15,897 nt of DNA from Methanosarcinaceae archaeon UBA470 (GTDB taxonomy: Archaea; Halobacteriota; Methanosarcinia; Methanosarcinales; Methanosarcinaceae), in NCBI GenBank assembly GCA_002508425.1, contig DAKU01000047.1, positions 857 through 16,753 on the forward strand. Direction: 5' to 3'. This document shows, piece by piece, positions 7,877-14,821 of this stretch. Each line of letters begins with the position of its first letter. Position 1 is the stretch's first letter. The position numbers were made by a program, and so were the translations under genes. Under the pieces are notes generated by a model. That model ran no database searches, was not told where the DNA came from, and saw nothing but the letters and a program-made list of their open reading frames with translations.

Positions 7877-8419
7877 TTATTTAACTATAATGGTCCCATT
7901 CATCCTTGGGTTACCTGTAATACTATAATTAAATGTTCCAGTTTCGTTGAAAGTATAGCCAAAGGATTCTCTGTATCCGATGTTCTTATTTTCCCATAAT
8001 CCATCCTCACTTACAAGGACAAATAATCTTTTCGGGTCATTGAAATTGATCCAGTATACAGTATCTTTAGGTGCTACTACTAGTGTACTTGGAGATGAGA
8101 GGAATTTTTCCAGGCGTACGGTAAAAGTACGCGGAACACCAGTATCTACAACTTTTGGCCCTGTGCTCGTAGTATCTTCAGTAGACACATTTGCAGCTGG
8201 CACATTTACAGCAGGCTGCTCTTCTGCAGTTGTAGTAACGTTTTGTTCACTTTCATTCAAAGATATGATATTTGTAGTATCGGTAGTGACATTCTCAGTA
8301 CTAATATTACTAACATTATCTGTTGCATTAATGCCGCTATCTGTTGTTTTGTCATCAGTACAACCAGACAACATGACAGAAGACAGCATCAGTAATAATA
8401 TCAAAGTTTTTACTTTCAT
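7877..8419 (-). CDS. Secreted lipoprotein with degenerate cupredoxin-like domain
   Basis: The 180-residue product (ATG at 8419 with a perfect AGGTGAT four bases upstream) starts with a lipoprotein signal peptide: basic MKVK, a hydrophobic core and the lipobox LSGC with Cys20 as the acylation site. A Ser/Thr/Asn-rich linker covers about 24-95 and holds seven N-x-S/T sequons; three more lie near the C-terminus. The rest reads like a plastocyanin/cupredoxin fold: PRTFTVRLEKFLSSPSTLVVAPKD, VYWINFND, the YTFNETGTFNYS strand and the PRMNGTIIV end. The usual copper ligands are missing: the first His position after N-D reads K-R-L, and the Y-x-C-x-x-H loop reads YSITGN, with only the Met retained. 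A copper or electron-transfer role is therefore doubtful. An in-frame GTG at 8428 is the alternative start. The protein is anchored to the outer face of the membrane. Confidence 0.75.
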   Translation of the reverse strand: MKVKTLILLLMLSSVMLSGCTDDKTTDSGINATDNVSNISTENVTTDTTNIISLNESEQNVTTTAEEQPAVNVPAANVSTEDTTSTGPKVVDTGVPRTFTVRLEKFLSSPSTLVVAPKDTVYWINFNDPKRLFVLVSEDGLWENKNIGYRESFGYTFNETGTFNYSITGNPRMNGTIIVK

Positions 8420-8423
8420 CCCT

Positions 8424-8430
8424 ATCACCT
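8424..8430 (-). promoter_or_regulatory. Ribosome binding site AGGTGAT of the lipoprotein gene
   Basis: On the minus strand AGGTGAT matches the archaeal anti-Shine-Dalgarno core exactly and lies four bases before the ATG at 8419. It overlaps the in-frame GTG at 8428, which makes that GTG unlikely as a start. Confidence 0.7.
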
Positions 8431-8469
8431 GTTTATATATTAATACTCTCTACCTAATAAAGTTTCACT

Positions 8470-9123
8470 TTAAAACTTCAGAAGTTCAACTTCGATTGTG
8501 TCTTCTATACTACCATCTTTGATCTCTATAACAGCAGCGTATCCTAAGGCTGCCATGCCAGGGTTAACTACTACTGTTCCCTTTGTTCTTACCACTCCTC
8601 GAGCTTCGTGTATATGGCCGCATACTATGAGTTTGGCTTTTCCTATGAAAGCTGAGATGGACGTACACCCCACATGTCCAGATGGTACTTCATCCAGAAA
8701 ACCATATGGGGGGGCATGAGTGAGCAATACTAACTTCCTGCTCTTACTTTCTGAAACTTTCACTATTTCCTCAAGGCCCTCTCCAATGTCACATTCCTGC
8801 ATCTCAAAAGGTGTGCAGAACGGAGTAGGATTGGAGCCTCCATAACCGATGAATACTGTATCATCGATTGTATAGGAATTTTGGTGTAGGTTCACAGCTT
8901 TTGAATTATCAAGCACTTTAAGTATAGATGGTTGATCACAATTTCCAGGTACTGCCAAAATAGGTGCATCAAAAAGTTCGAAAAGCTCCAATGCCTTTTC
9001 ATCGGGACCAAAGTTTGTGATATCTCCTGCCACAAGAACAAGGTCAATATCGCCAGCTTTTTTTAGAAGACTACTGATCTTCGAATAATTCCCATGAGGG
9101 TCAGCAATTGCAAATATTCTCAC
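8470..9123 (-). CDS. Calcineurin-like (YfcE/MJ0936-type) metallophosphoesterase
   Basis: This 217-residue protein has the full metallophosphoesterase set: D8-x-H10 (IADPHGN), GD (33-34), GNCD (60-63), H136 in LLTHAPP, and GHIH (169-172). These residues bind two metal ions and cleave phosphodiesters or phosphomonoesters; the physiological substrate cannot be read from sequence. There is no signal peptide or membrane segment, so it is cytoplasmic. The start is a GTG at 9123 with AGGTGC seven bases upstream. It lies between the AIM24-family gene (63-base gap) and the lipoprotein gene (50-base gap), all on the minus strand, so an operon is possible. Confidence 0.88.
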   Translation of the reverse strand: MRIFAIADPHGNYSKISSLLKKAGDIDLVLVAGDITNFGPDEKALELFELFDAPILAVPGNCDQPSILKVLDNSKAVNLHQNSYTIDDTVFIGYGGSNPTPFCTPFEMQECDIGEGLEEIVKVSESKSRKLVLLTHAPPYGFLDEVPSGHVGCTSISAFIGKAKLIVCGHIHEARGVVRTKGTVVVNPGMAALGYAAVIEIKDGSIEDTIEVELLKF

Positions 9124-9186
9124 TTAAGATGCACCTCAGAATTAATATCTACTTATGACCTTTTCAATTATTTCTATATCCATCTC

Positions 9187-9960
9187 TCAGAAGGATCTGT
9201 CTCCTCCGAGTATTCCGCCTATTACTTTTCCTCCAATTCCGCCGACACCAGTTGATTCATCGCGGCTCTGGTATCTTGCTGCAGCCATTACTCTGTCAGC
9301 AAGTCTGGAGAAAGGCAGGCTTTGCAGGAATACTTTTCCGGGACCGCGGAGAGTTGCGAGTACTATACCTTCTCCTCCAAAAAGGGCATTCTTGAACCCG
9401 CCTACAAAACCAATATCATAGACAACACTTTCAGCAAATGCACATACACAGCCTGTATCAACTCGTATCACTTCACCTGCTTTGAGGTCTCTTTCTATGA
9501 TAGTACCACCTGCGTGGACAAAAGCTAGGCCATCACCACTTAACTTTTGCAGGATAAAGCCTTCCCCACCAAAAAGCCCCGCTCCAAGTTTTTTAGTGAA
9601 AGCAAGTTCCACGTCTATTCCTTTGGCTGCACATAGGAAAGAGTCTTTCTGGCAAATAAATCTCCCTCCCAGTTGTGCAAGGTCAAGGCAAATGATCTTC
9701 CCCGGATATGGCGCTCCGAAAGCCACATATCCTTTACCTTCTCCCTCGTGGGTGAAATTTGTAATGAAAAAACTTTCTCCGGTGATCGCTCGCTTCAGGC
9801 CCTTTAATATACCTCCACCAGTGGAAGTTTCCATTTTGATACCTGGTCCCATATACGTCATGGCACCTGCTTCAGCCCTCACGCTTTCTCCCGGATCCAG
9901 CTCTATTTCTACTAATTGCATATCGTTCCCAATGATCTTGTAATCAATTACGTCTGCCAT
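9187..9960 (-). CDS. AIM24 / TIGR00266 family protein
   Basis: The 257-residue protein matches the AIM24 (PF01987, TIGR00266) family: repeated beta strands with GESVRAEAGAMTYM (24-37), GGGILKGLKRAITGESFF (48-65), then further repeats (VHAGGTIIERDLKAGEVIRVD, GEGIVLATLRGPGKVFLQSLP) and a glycine-rich tail (GVGGIGGKVIGGILGG). Members form an internally repeated beta fold, and their biochemical role is unknown. I start it at the ATG at 9960 because GGAG lies 10-13 bases upstream and the MADVIDYKI N-terminus suits the family. The frame is open to another ATG at 10005, but that would place the start inside an inverted repeat. It is divergent from the cobamide cluster. Confidence 0.87.
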   Translation of the reverse strand: MADVIDYKIIGNDMQLVEIELDPGESVRAEAGAMTYMGPGIKMETSTGGGILKGLKRAITGESFFITNFTHEGEGKGYVAFGAPYPGKIICLDLAQLGGRFICQKDSFLCAAKGIDVELAFTKKLGAGLFGGEGFILQKLSGDGLAFVHAGGTIIERDLKAGEVIRVDTGCVCAFAESVVYDIGFVGGFKNALFGGEGIVLATLRGPGKVFLQSLPFSRLADRVMAAARYQSRDESTGVGGIGGKVIGGILGGDRSF

Positions 9961-9985
9961 ATTTCTCTCTCCTTTTGTCTTATCT

Positions 9986-10012
9986 AATCCTAAATAGTGT
10001 TGCATTAGGATT
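9986..10012. promoter_or_regulatory. Inverted repeat AATCCTAA-N11-TTAGGATT
   Basis: The 8-bp arms (9986-9993 and 10005-10012) are exact reverse complements with an 11-base spacer. The element lies between the divergent AIM24-family gene and the first CobD-like gene, 26 bases upstream of the former's chosen ATG. Likely TATA elements are at 10025-10033. It may be an operator, or a hairpin in the leader of the minus-strand gene. Confidence 0.5.
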
Positions 10013-10024
10013 GCTTTTGCTATT

Positions 10025-10033
10025 GGTATATAG
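10025..10033. promoter_or_regulatory. Candidate TATA box in the divergent AIM24 / CobD-like region
   Basis: GTATATAGT could serve either direction. For the plus strand it predicts a start near 10055 and a leader of about 45 nt; for the minus strand a start near 10000 and a leader of about 40 nt. A second AT-rich stretch (TTAATTATAT, 10059-10068) could instead drive the plus-strand gene with a short leader. No transcript data are available. Confidence 0.35.
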
Positions 10034-10101
10034 TTTTGGCGGAAGCAAAGATAAAAACTTAATTATATCAGGTGTGCATAAGTGACAGAGTGAGATAATC
10101 T

Positions 10102-11592
10102 ATGGAGGAGAAGAGAGCAGTTTTTAAGGAAAATGCACATTTTATAGCTCAGTATCATCCTGGTATTCTCGCGGATGAGCTCTGTGCAAAGGTAGATGCA
10201 CAAAAAATAAATTCAATTGATTTTAGCACACGCTTAAATCCCCTGGGCAATGTTTTTAATTACCAACAAAATGGTTTGGATTTCAATGGTCTGATAGATG
10301 CTGCTAAAAAACAAATTGGCCAATATCCAGATAACCGATACCTAGAATTTAGAGCTGCAGCTGCAGAGTTTATAGGAAAGGGTCTAACTTCCGCTAGCAT
10401 TGTGCCTGGCAGCGGGATATGCGAAATCATAAGACTGGTTTTGGGTTGCACTCTTGAAAAAGGTGATATAGTACTTACTCAATTCCCTTCTCCACCAGAG
10501 TATGCCCTCAATTCTATGTTATTTGGAGCTCGTGTGTTACCTCTTCCTCCTCATGAACTACTGTTGGCAGAAGATGATGTGTTATCCTGTGCAAAAGTCG
10601 TGCTTTTATCTAATCCTGCCAATCCGGGAGGCCACCTAATTTCTAGAAAGGAATTAAGGCATTTTGCAGAAAGGTGTGCTGAACACAAGACAATGCTCAT
10701 TGTGGACGAATCCTGCATAGAACTATGTGATCCATCCCAAACTCTTGCAGGGTATACTTTCGGAAATGATTATATCCTGATCATTCGCTCTATTGCTCAT
10801 GTGTTTTCAATTCCGGGGCTCAAAGCAGCTTATGCCATCGCTTCCGAGGATTTGGCTCAATATCTAAACAATGCTCGTCTTCCTTGGAGCATCGGCGCGT
10901 TTTCAGATGTATTATGCACAGCTGTGCTTAATATGGAAGGTGGAATCAACTCCAGGTACCTGGAGGAATCCCGGCAGCTTGTGCAGTCTCAACGTAATTA
11001 TCTGATTAACCGCATAGGTCGGATCTATGGTTTTTCTCCTCAGCATTCTGATGCGAATTATCTTCTCGTGGACCTCAAAGACCTTTTTATGGATTCTCAT
11101 ACGCTTGCTGAGAGCCTTGCATCAAAAGGTTTTCTTATTAAGGACTGCAGTTCCTTCTTCCAGGCAGAAAAGCAGTTTGTCCGAATAGGTCTGCGTATAC
11201 AGGAAGATAATGATTTACTTTTAAGGGCTATAGGTGAAGTTCTTACTGAAACCAGTAAAGAGGGTGCAAGGGAAAGGTTGGAGGTTGCCATAGAAAGTGC
11301 TGCAGCAGGGTCCGCTCCGGCGAGCAGGGGTACATGCCAATATTATCCATGTCATTTCAATGGACAGGACTGTACTTTTTGTTTTTGTCCTTTCTATGCG
11401 TGCGAGGATGAGCGTACCGGAGGCAAGTGGATAGTAGCATCCAGTGGTAATAAGGTATGGAGTTGCGAGAACTGTACCTATGTACATCAGTCAAGGTTAT
11501 CCCGTCAAATACTTGACATCCTCATGGAAGACGGGGATACGGAAGATAACATACGCAAGGCTTGGAGCTTAGTAATAAAGCCTTTATTATAA
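10102..11592 (+). CDS. CobD-like pseudo-decarboxylase with C-terminal cysteine-rich domain
   Basis: This 496-residue protein aligns end to end with the intact CobD encoded next to it: a fold-type I PLP domain (about 1-385) and a cysteine-rich domain (about 412-465, PF04071-like). Key PLP-site residues are changed. The Schiff-base lysine is His233 (RSIAHVF against RSLTKAF); the phosphate-binding arginine is Lys241 (GLKAAY against GIRMGF); GNGSSE is GSGICE (103-108); NPTG is NPGG (174-177); the N-terminal HGG is HPG (19-21). Asp202, Asn174 and the C-terminal Arg in VRIGLRI remain. All cysteines of the C-terminal domain are kept (C-x5-C, then DCTFCFC, then C-x-x-C). PLP-dependent decarboxylation is therefore very unlikely. 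It may retain a kinase, metal or partner role: the Methanosarcina mazei homologue is reported as a bifunctional threonine kinase/decarboxylase with metallocentres. The frame is intact, so it is probably not a pseudogene. Confidence 0.8.
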   Translation: MEEKRAVFKENAHFIAQYHPGILADELCAKVDAQKINSIDFSTRLNPLGNVFNYQQNGLDFNGLIDAAKKQIGQYPDNRYLEFRAAAAEFIGKGLTSASIVPGSGICEIIRLVLGCTLEKGDIVLTQFPSPPEYALNSMLFGARVLPLPPHELLLAEDDVLSCAKVVLLSNPANPGGHLISRKELRHFAERCAEHKTMLIVDESCIELCDPSQTLAGYTFGNDYILIIRSIAHVFSIPGLKAAYAIASEDLAQYLNNARLPWSIGAFSDVLCTAVLNMEGGINSRYLEESRQLVQSQRNYLINRIGRIYGFSPQHSDANYLLVDLKDLFMDSHTLAESLASKGFLIKDCSSFFQAEKQFVRIGLRIQEDNDLLLRAIGEVLTETSKEGARERLEVAIESAAAGSAPASRGTCQYYPCHFNGQDCTFCFCPFYACEDERTGGKWIVASSGNKVWSCENCTYVHQSRLSRQILDILMEDGDTEDNIRKAWSLVIKPLL

Positions 11593-11622
11593 TTCATGTT
11601 ATCTCCCTAACATACAAAAACT

Positions 11623-11640
11623 GTAGAGCTTAAGCTTTAC
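11623..11640. promoter_or_regulatory. Near-perfect 18-bp palindrome upstream of cobD
   Basis: GTAGAGCTTAAGCTTTAC pairs at eight of nine positions, with one G/T mismatch, and has the exact 10-bp core AGCTTAAGCT (11627-11636). It sits 31 bases after the stop of the degenerate paralogue and about 40 bases upstream of the candidate cobD TATA box, a typical place for an activator or repressor site. Confidence 0.4.
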
Positions 11641-11642
11641 AC

Positions 11643-11668
11643 AAGTTTAATTTAATTGCAGTAAACTT
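11643..11668. promoter_or_regulatory. Short inverted repeat AAGTTTA-N12-TAAACTT upstream of cobD
   Basis: Exact 7-bp arms (11643-11649 and 11662-11668) flank a 12-base AT-rich spacer, between the 18-bp palindrome and the candidate TATA box. The low complexity of the region raises the chance of coincidence. Confidence 0.25.
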
Positions 11669-11679
11669 AATTAAATAAC

Positions 11680-11687
11680 TTAATATA
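11680..11687 (+). promoter_or_regulatory. Candidate TATA box for the cobD-cbiB-cobZ-cobS-cobY operon
   Basis: TTAATATA is centred about 35 bases before the GTG start of cobD. The predicted start site near 11706-11710 gives a very short leader that would just reach the AGGCGAT ribosome site (11708-11714). The AT-rich run at 11668-11678 is an alternative box with a longer leader. Confidence 0.4.
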
Positions 11688-11718
11688 GGTCCTGTTATCT
11701 AAAAAAAAGGCGATAACT

Positions 11719-13224
11719 GTGTCAAGACAAACAAAATTTACCCCGGTCAGAGAACATCTGCTAAAGGTCCAGCCATGCAAACACGGAGGCTTGGTGAGAA
11801 AAACATCCCAGCAATACGGCATACCGGAATCCCAACTGTTGGATGCAAGTGCCAGTCTTAATCCATATGGCACTCCTTTTGATCATCCATATACCGGGCT
11901 TGATATGGATACTATATTGCACTCTGCTCTTAAGAGGATGGATCAATACCCCGATAATCGTTACGTGGAATTCAGAAAAGCAGCTGCAAGGTTCATAGGA
12001 AAAGGCATGACAGCGGAAAATATTATACCAGGTAATGGTTCATCGGAAATTATCCGGCTGGTTGCAGAGACTGTCATAGAAAAGGGAGATATAGTACTTA
12101 TTCCATCGCCTACCTTCAGCGAATATGAACAGCAGTGCAGTATATTCGGAGCTGAGATCCGATATATACAGCAGGATATGCTGCCTGACGTGCCAACAGA
12201 TATCTTACGAGGTGCCAGGCTTCTTTTCGTGTGTAATCCCAATAATCCCACTGGTAAGTTGTTCACCAGGGACGAAATCCAGAGTCTCATTGACAAATGC
12301 AGAGAAAATGATGTGATCCTTTTCGTTGATGAAGCCTTTATAGAACTGGCAGATCCATCGCAGACCATTGTGGATCTTGTGCAGTCCAATGACCATCTGT
12401 TCATCCAACGTTCCCTTACCAAGGCTTTTGCTATTCCCGGCATCAGGATGGGTTTTGGGGTTGCTTCGGAAAAGATAGCAACATTGCTTAACAATGCAAG
12501 GCTTTCTTGGAACATGGGATGTGTGGCAGAAGAAGTAAGCACTGTTCTTATGAATATGGAAGGGGGCTGTTACAGTCGATATCTTATAGAATCCAGGGAA
12601 ATGATCACCCGAGAAAGGGAGTTCCTCATGCAAAAACTGGAACGCCGTGGATTCAGACCCCTTGAGAGCACTGTGAATTATGTTTATGTGGACATAAGCG
12701 ATCTGTCCATGGACTCAACAGAATTAACGGAAAGAATGGCGGCACATGGTGTTTTAATTAGGGACTGTAGTTCTTTCCAGAATATTGGAATACATCACAT
12801 CCGCATAGCTGTACGTACCAGGGAGGAAAATCAGCGGATAGTGGACTGTATAAGGCAGGTAATTCAGGAATGGGGCAGAGAACAAGCGATTATTTATCTG
12901 GAGCGTAACCTGGAAACGGCGCGGGAAAAAGGCTCTCTGGGAAGCAATAAAGAATGCAATTACTATCCATGTCATTATGAAGGCCAGGATTGCACTTTTT
13001 GTTTTTGTCCATTCTATCCCTGTCAGGATGAGCGTACAGATGGCAAGTGGATAACCGGTTCAAGTGGCAATGATGTATGGAGCTGTCTTGATTGCAGAAT
13101 AGTGCATGAACCTGCAGTAGTTGAAAGGATGCTCTCTGTGCTCACTGCTGAGGGTTGTACTGAGCAAGGTATTAAAAAGGCATGGGAAAAGGTCATGGAG
13201 CCTCGATTATGTTCTTCACAATAA
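11719..13224 (+). CDS. cobD: L-threonine-O-3-phosphate decarboxylase, fused to cysteine-rich metallodomain
   Basis: CobD is a PLP enzyme that decarboxylates L-threonine phosphate to (R)-1-aminopropan-2-ol phosphate for the cobamide nucleotide loop (EC 4.1.1.81). This 501-residue protein keeps the active site: HGG (22-24), SLNPYG (46-51), GNGSSE (105-110), NPNNPTG (173-179), Asp204, Schiff-base Lys235 in SLTKAFAIPG, Arg243 and the IRIAVRT arginines near the end of the PLP domain. The C-terminal domain (about 413-466) has the cysteine set C-x4-C, DCTFCFC, C and C-x-x-C. The related Methanosarcina mazei fusion protein is reported to be a bifunctional threonine kinase/decarboxylase with metallocentres, so the same dual role is likely here. 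The start is GTG with AGGCGAT four bases upstream. It heads a tight operon and overlaps cbiB by 16 bases. Confidence 0.92.
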   Translation: MSRQTKFTPVREHLLKVQPCKHGGLVRKTSQQYGIPESQLLDASASLNPYGTPFDHPYTGLDMDTILHSALKRMDQYPDNRYVEFRKAAARFIGKGMTAENIIPGNGSSEIIRLVAETVIEKGDIVLIPSPTFSEYEQQCSIFGAEIRYIQQDMLPDVPTDILRGARLLFVCNPNNPTGKLFTRDEIQSLIDKCRENDVILFVDEAFIELADPSQTIVDLVQSNDHLFIQRSLTKAFAIPGIRMGFGVASEKIATLLNNARLSWNMGCVAEEVSTVLMNMEGGCYSRYLIESREMITREREFLMQKLERRGFRPLESTVNYVYVDISDLSMDSTELTERMAAHGVLIRDCSSFQNIGIHHIRIAVRTREENQRIVDCIRQVIQEWGREQAIIYLERNLETAREKGSLGSNKECNYYPCHYEGQDCTFCFCPFYPCQDERTDGKWITGSSGNDVWSCLDCRIVHEPAVVERMLSVLTAEGCTEQGIKKAWEKVMEPRLCSSQ

Positions 13225-14204
13225 GTGCATTTGATCTAATTGCTGTATTATTCATGGCCTTTATCATTGATCTGGTAGTAGGAGAACCTCCTTTTGCCAT
13301 ACACCCTGTTGTATGGATAGGTAATCTTATCTCTTTTTTCAAGCGTAAGGCACCTTCCAAAAACAGAAGGCTTTATGGTATATTTATGGCATTGTGCTGC
13401 ATACTTTTCGCTGCTCTTATTGGCATAGTTGCCACTGTGATACTTGATACTGAAAGCATACCTGCAATTATCAGGTACCTTATAGCGGCCTGGTTTCTCA
13501 AGATCACTTTTGCCGTACGCTGCCTCATGGATGCAGGTAAAGAGGTATATGGAGAACTTGCAAAAGGAGATTTGGATGGAGCAAGGAAGAAACTTTCCAT
13601 GTATGTAAGCAGAAACACTTCTAAACTAACGCAGGAGCAGGTATCATCGGCTGTGATAGAGACATCATCGGAGAACTTTGTTGACGGTATTCTCTCACCG
13701 TTGTTCTACTTTGCGTTGTTCGGATCATTCGGGATAATCGCAGCATATGTATTCAAAGCAACAAGCACTCTTGATTCCATGGTGGGTTACAAGGACCCTC
13801 AGTACTTGCATCTTGGATGGTTCTCTGCAAGATCAGATGATGTATTGAACTGGATGCCAGCCAGATTATCTCTGATACCCATATTCATAGCAACTATTTT
13901 CTTGCACTTGCTGCCATCATTTTCTAAATCACTAAACCCTATAAATGCTGTAAATCTTGCAATAGAGGATGGAACCAAGACCCCATCTCCGAACTCCGGC
14001 TATCCCATGGCGGCTTTTGCAGGAGCTATGGATGTTCGTCTTGAGAAACCCAATGTATATGTGCTGGGTGCAAGAAATCCCTATCCGCAGTTCGTTCATA
14101 TTAAATTGGCACGTAGTCTTATCTTTGTTTCTTCTGTGATCTCTATACTGATGTGCGCTTCCATGCTTTACATTATAATGAATCGCTTCTATGCATTTTA
14201 TTAA
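13209..14204 (+). CDS. cbiB: Adenosylcobinamide-phosphate synthase
   Basis: CbiB is a membrane enzyme that joins aminopropanol phosphate to adenosylcobyric acid (EC 6.3.1.10). The 331-residue protein shows family signatures: DLVVGEPPFAIHPVVWIG (21-38), ETSSENFVDGILSPLFYFALFG (151-172), GYKDPQYLHLGWFSARSDD (193-211) and TPSPNSGYPMAAFAGAM (258-274). Hydrophobic segments lie near 7-24, 57-80, 163-183, 222-238 and 303-323. I chose the ATG at 13209 because GGAG lies eight bases upstream and TM1 follows directly; the frame is open to an ATG at 13182, which would add nine unlikely residues. It overlaps the cobD end by 16 bases and touches the cobZ frame, so translation is probably coupled. Confidence 0.93.
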   Translation: MFFTISAFDLIAVLFMAFIIDLVVGEPPFAIHPVVWIGNLISFFKRKAPSKNRRLYGIFMALCCILFAALIGIVATVILDTESIPAIIRYLIAAWFLKITFAVRCLMDAGKEVYGELAKGDLDGARKKLSMYVSRNTSKLTQEQVSSAVIETSSENFVDGILSPLFYFALFGSFGIIAAYVFKATSTLDSMVGYKDPQYLHLGWFSARSDDVLNWMPARLSLIPIFIATIFLHLLPSFSKSLNPINAVNLAIEDGTKTPSPNSGYPMAAFAGAMDVRLEKPNVYVLGARNPYPQFVHIKLARSLIFVSSVISILMCASMLYIIMNRFYAFY

Positions 14205-14221
14205 TGACCAAAGTGATGAGT

Positions 14222-14821
14222 ATGAAATTATCAGATATCAAAAATAATGATATGAAAAAGGACCAGTCAAAAGAACTGGAAGGTGATATCCCCTTGGATA
14301 TAAGAGATATACTGGAGGAAGAGGGTATCACTGTGCAAATGCTAGTTGACACAGCACTGGAGCTTTATGTTCCACACCCGGGTATAGAGACACGGGAAAA
14401 AGCAGAAGAAGTGTTTCTGGGAGAACTTGATATAGCTTTGTCTGATCCAAACCTATGTCTTCTGATATATGCTGGCATGTTACTTGAAAGAGAAGGGCGT
14501 AATGGCCATCTTCCGAATATCAGCAGAAAATCATATGAAAGAGACCTTACGTTCATAATAGCTGATGAAGTTCTCGGAATGAGTATTTCCAGATATATCA
14601 GTGGTGATAAGGGTACTTTTGAGTTTGTACGTTTCGATAAGCAAAAACCGGGCATTCTTTCAAAGCTAGGTCCTTTTATGGACGATGTCATTGGAGGTCT
14701 TATTGGTGGTGTTTCCGCAAGTATGTATACCCGGAGCATGGCTGAATCAGGCCTTAAGAAAGAAAAAGCAGATGAGAAGAAGAGCAAGAATAATGATAAC
14801 AGTGGTGTGATCGCAGGATGA
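14222..14821 (+). CDS. cobZ: Alpha-ribazole-5'-phosphate phosphatase (archaeal CobZ)
   Basis: CobZ is the archaeal non-orthologous replacement of CobC, removing the phosphate from alpha-ribazole phosphate or the cobamide phosphate; the founding example is from Methanosarcina mazei. The family resembles PgpA/YutG-type phosphatases. Diagnostic parts are LEEEGITVQMLVDTALELYVPHPG, IADEVLGMSISRYI, FVRFDKQKPGIL and the acidic FMDDVIGGLIGG. The last two resemble the DKxKPGI and DD motifs of PgpA. A lysine-rich tail follows (KKEKADEKKSK). The ATG at 14222 has AGTGAT four bases upstream; ATGs at 14204 (overlapping the cbiB stop as TAATG), 14216 and 14252 are possible. Its stop overlaps the cobS start as ATGA. 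The first approximately 25 residues are not conserved-looking, so the exact start is uncertain. Confidence 0.85.
   Translation: MKLSDIKNNDMKKDQSKELEGDIPLDIRDILEEEGITVQMLVDTALELYVPHPGIETREKAEEVFLGELDIALSDPNLCLLIYAGMLLEREGRNGHLPNISRKSYERDLTFIIADEVLGMSISRYISGDKGTFEFVRFDKQKPGILSKLGPFMDDVIGGLIGGVSASMYTRSMAESGLKKEKADEKKSKNNDNSGVIAG

Noticed and set aside
9961..10101. Cobalamin riboswitch upstream of the cobamide cluster
   Set aside because: The region is too short and AT-rich, and I see no B12-box-like conserved core; only an 8-bp-arm inverted repeat is present.
10102..11592. Ordinary pseudogene
   Set aside because: The frame has no stops or frameshifts over 496 codons, a plausible start and promoter, and an intact metallodomain; changes are concentrated at the PLP site.
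11961..12542. Minus-strand open frame opposite cobD
   Set aside because: It is a shadow of the CobD coding frame with no recognisable product.
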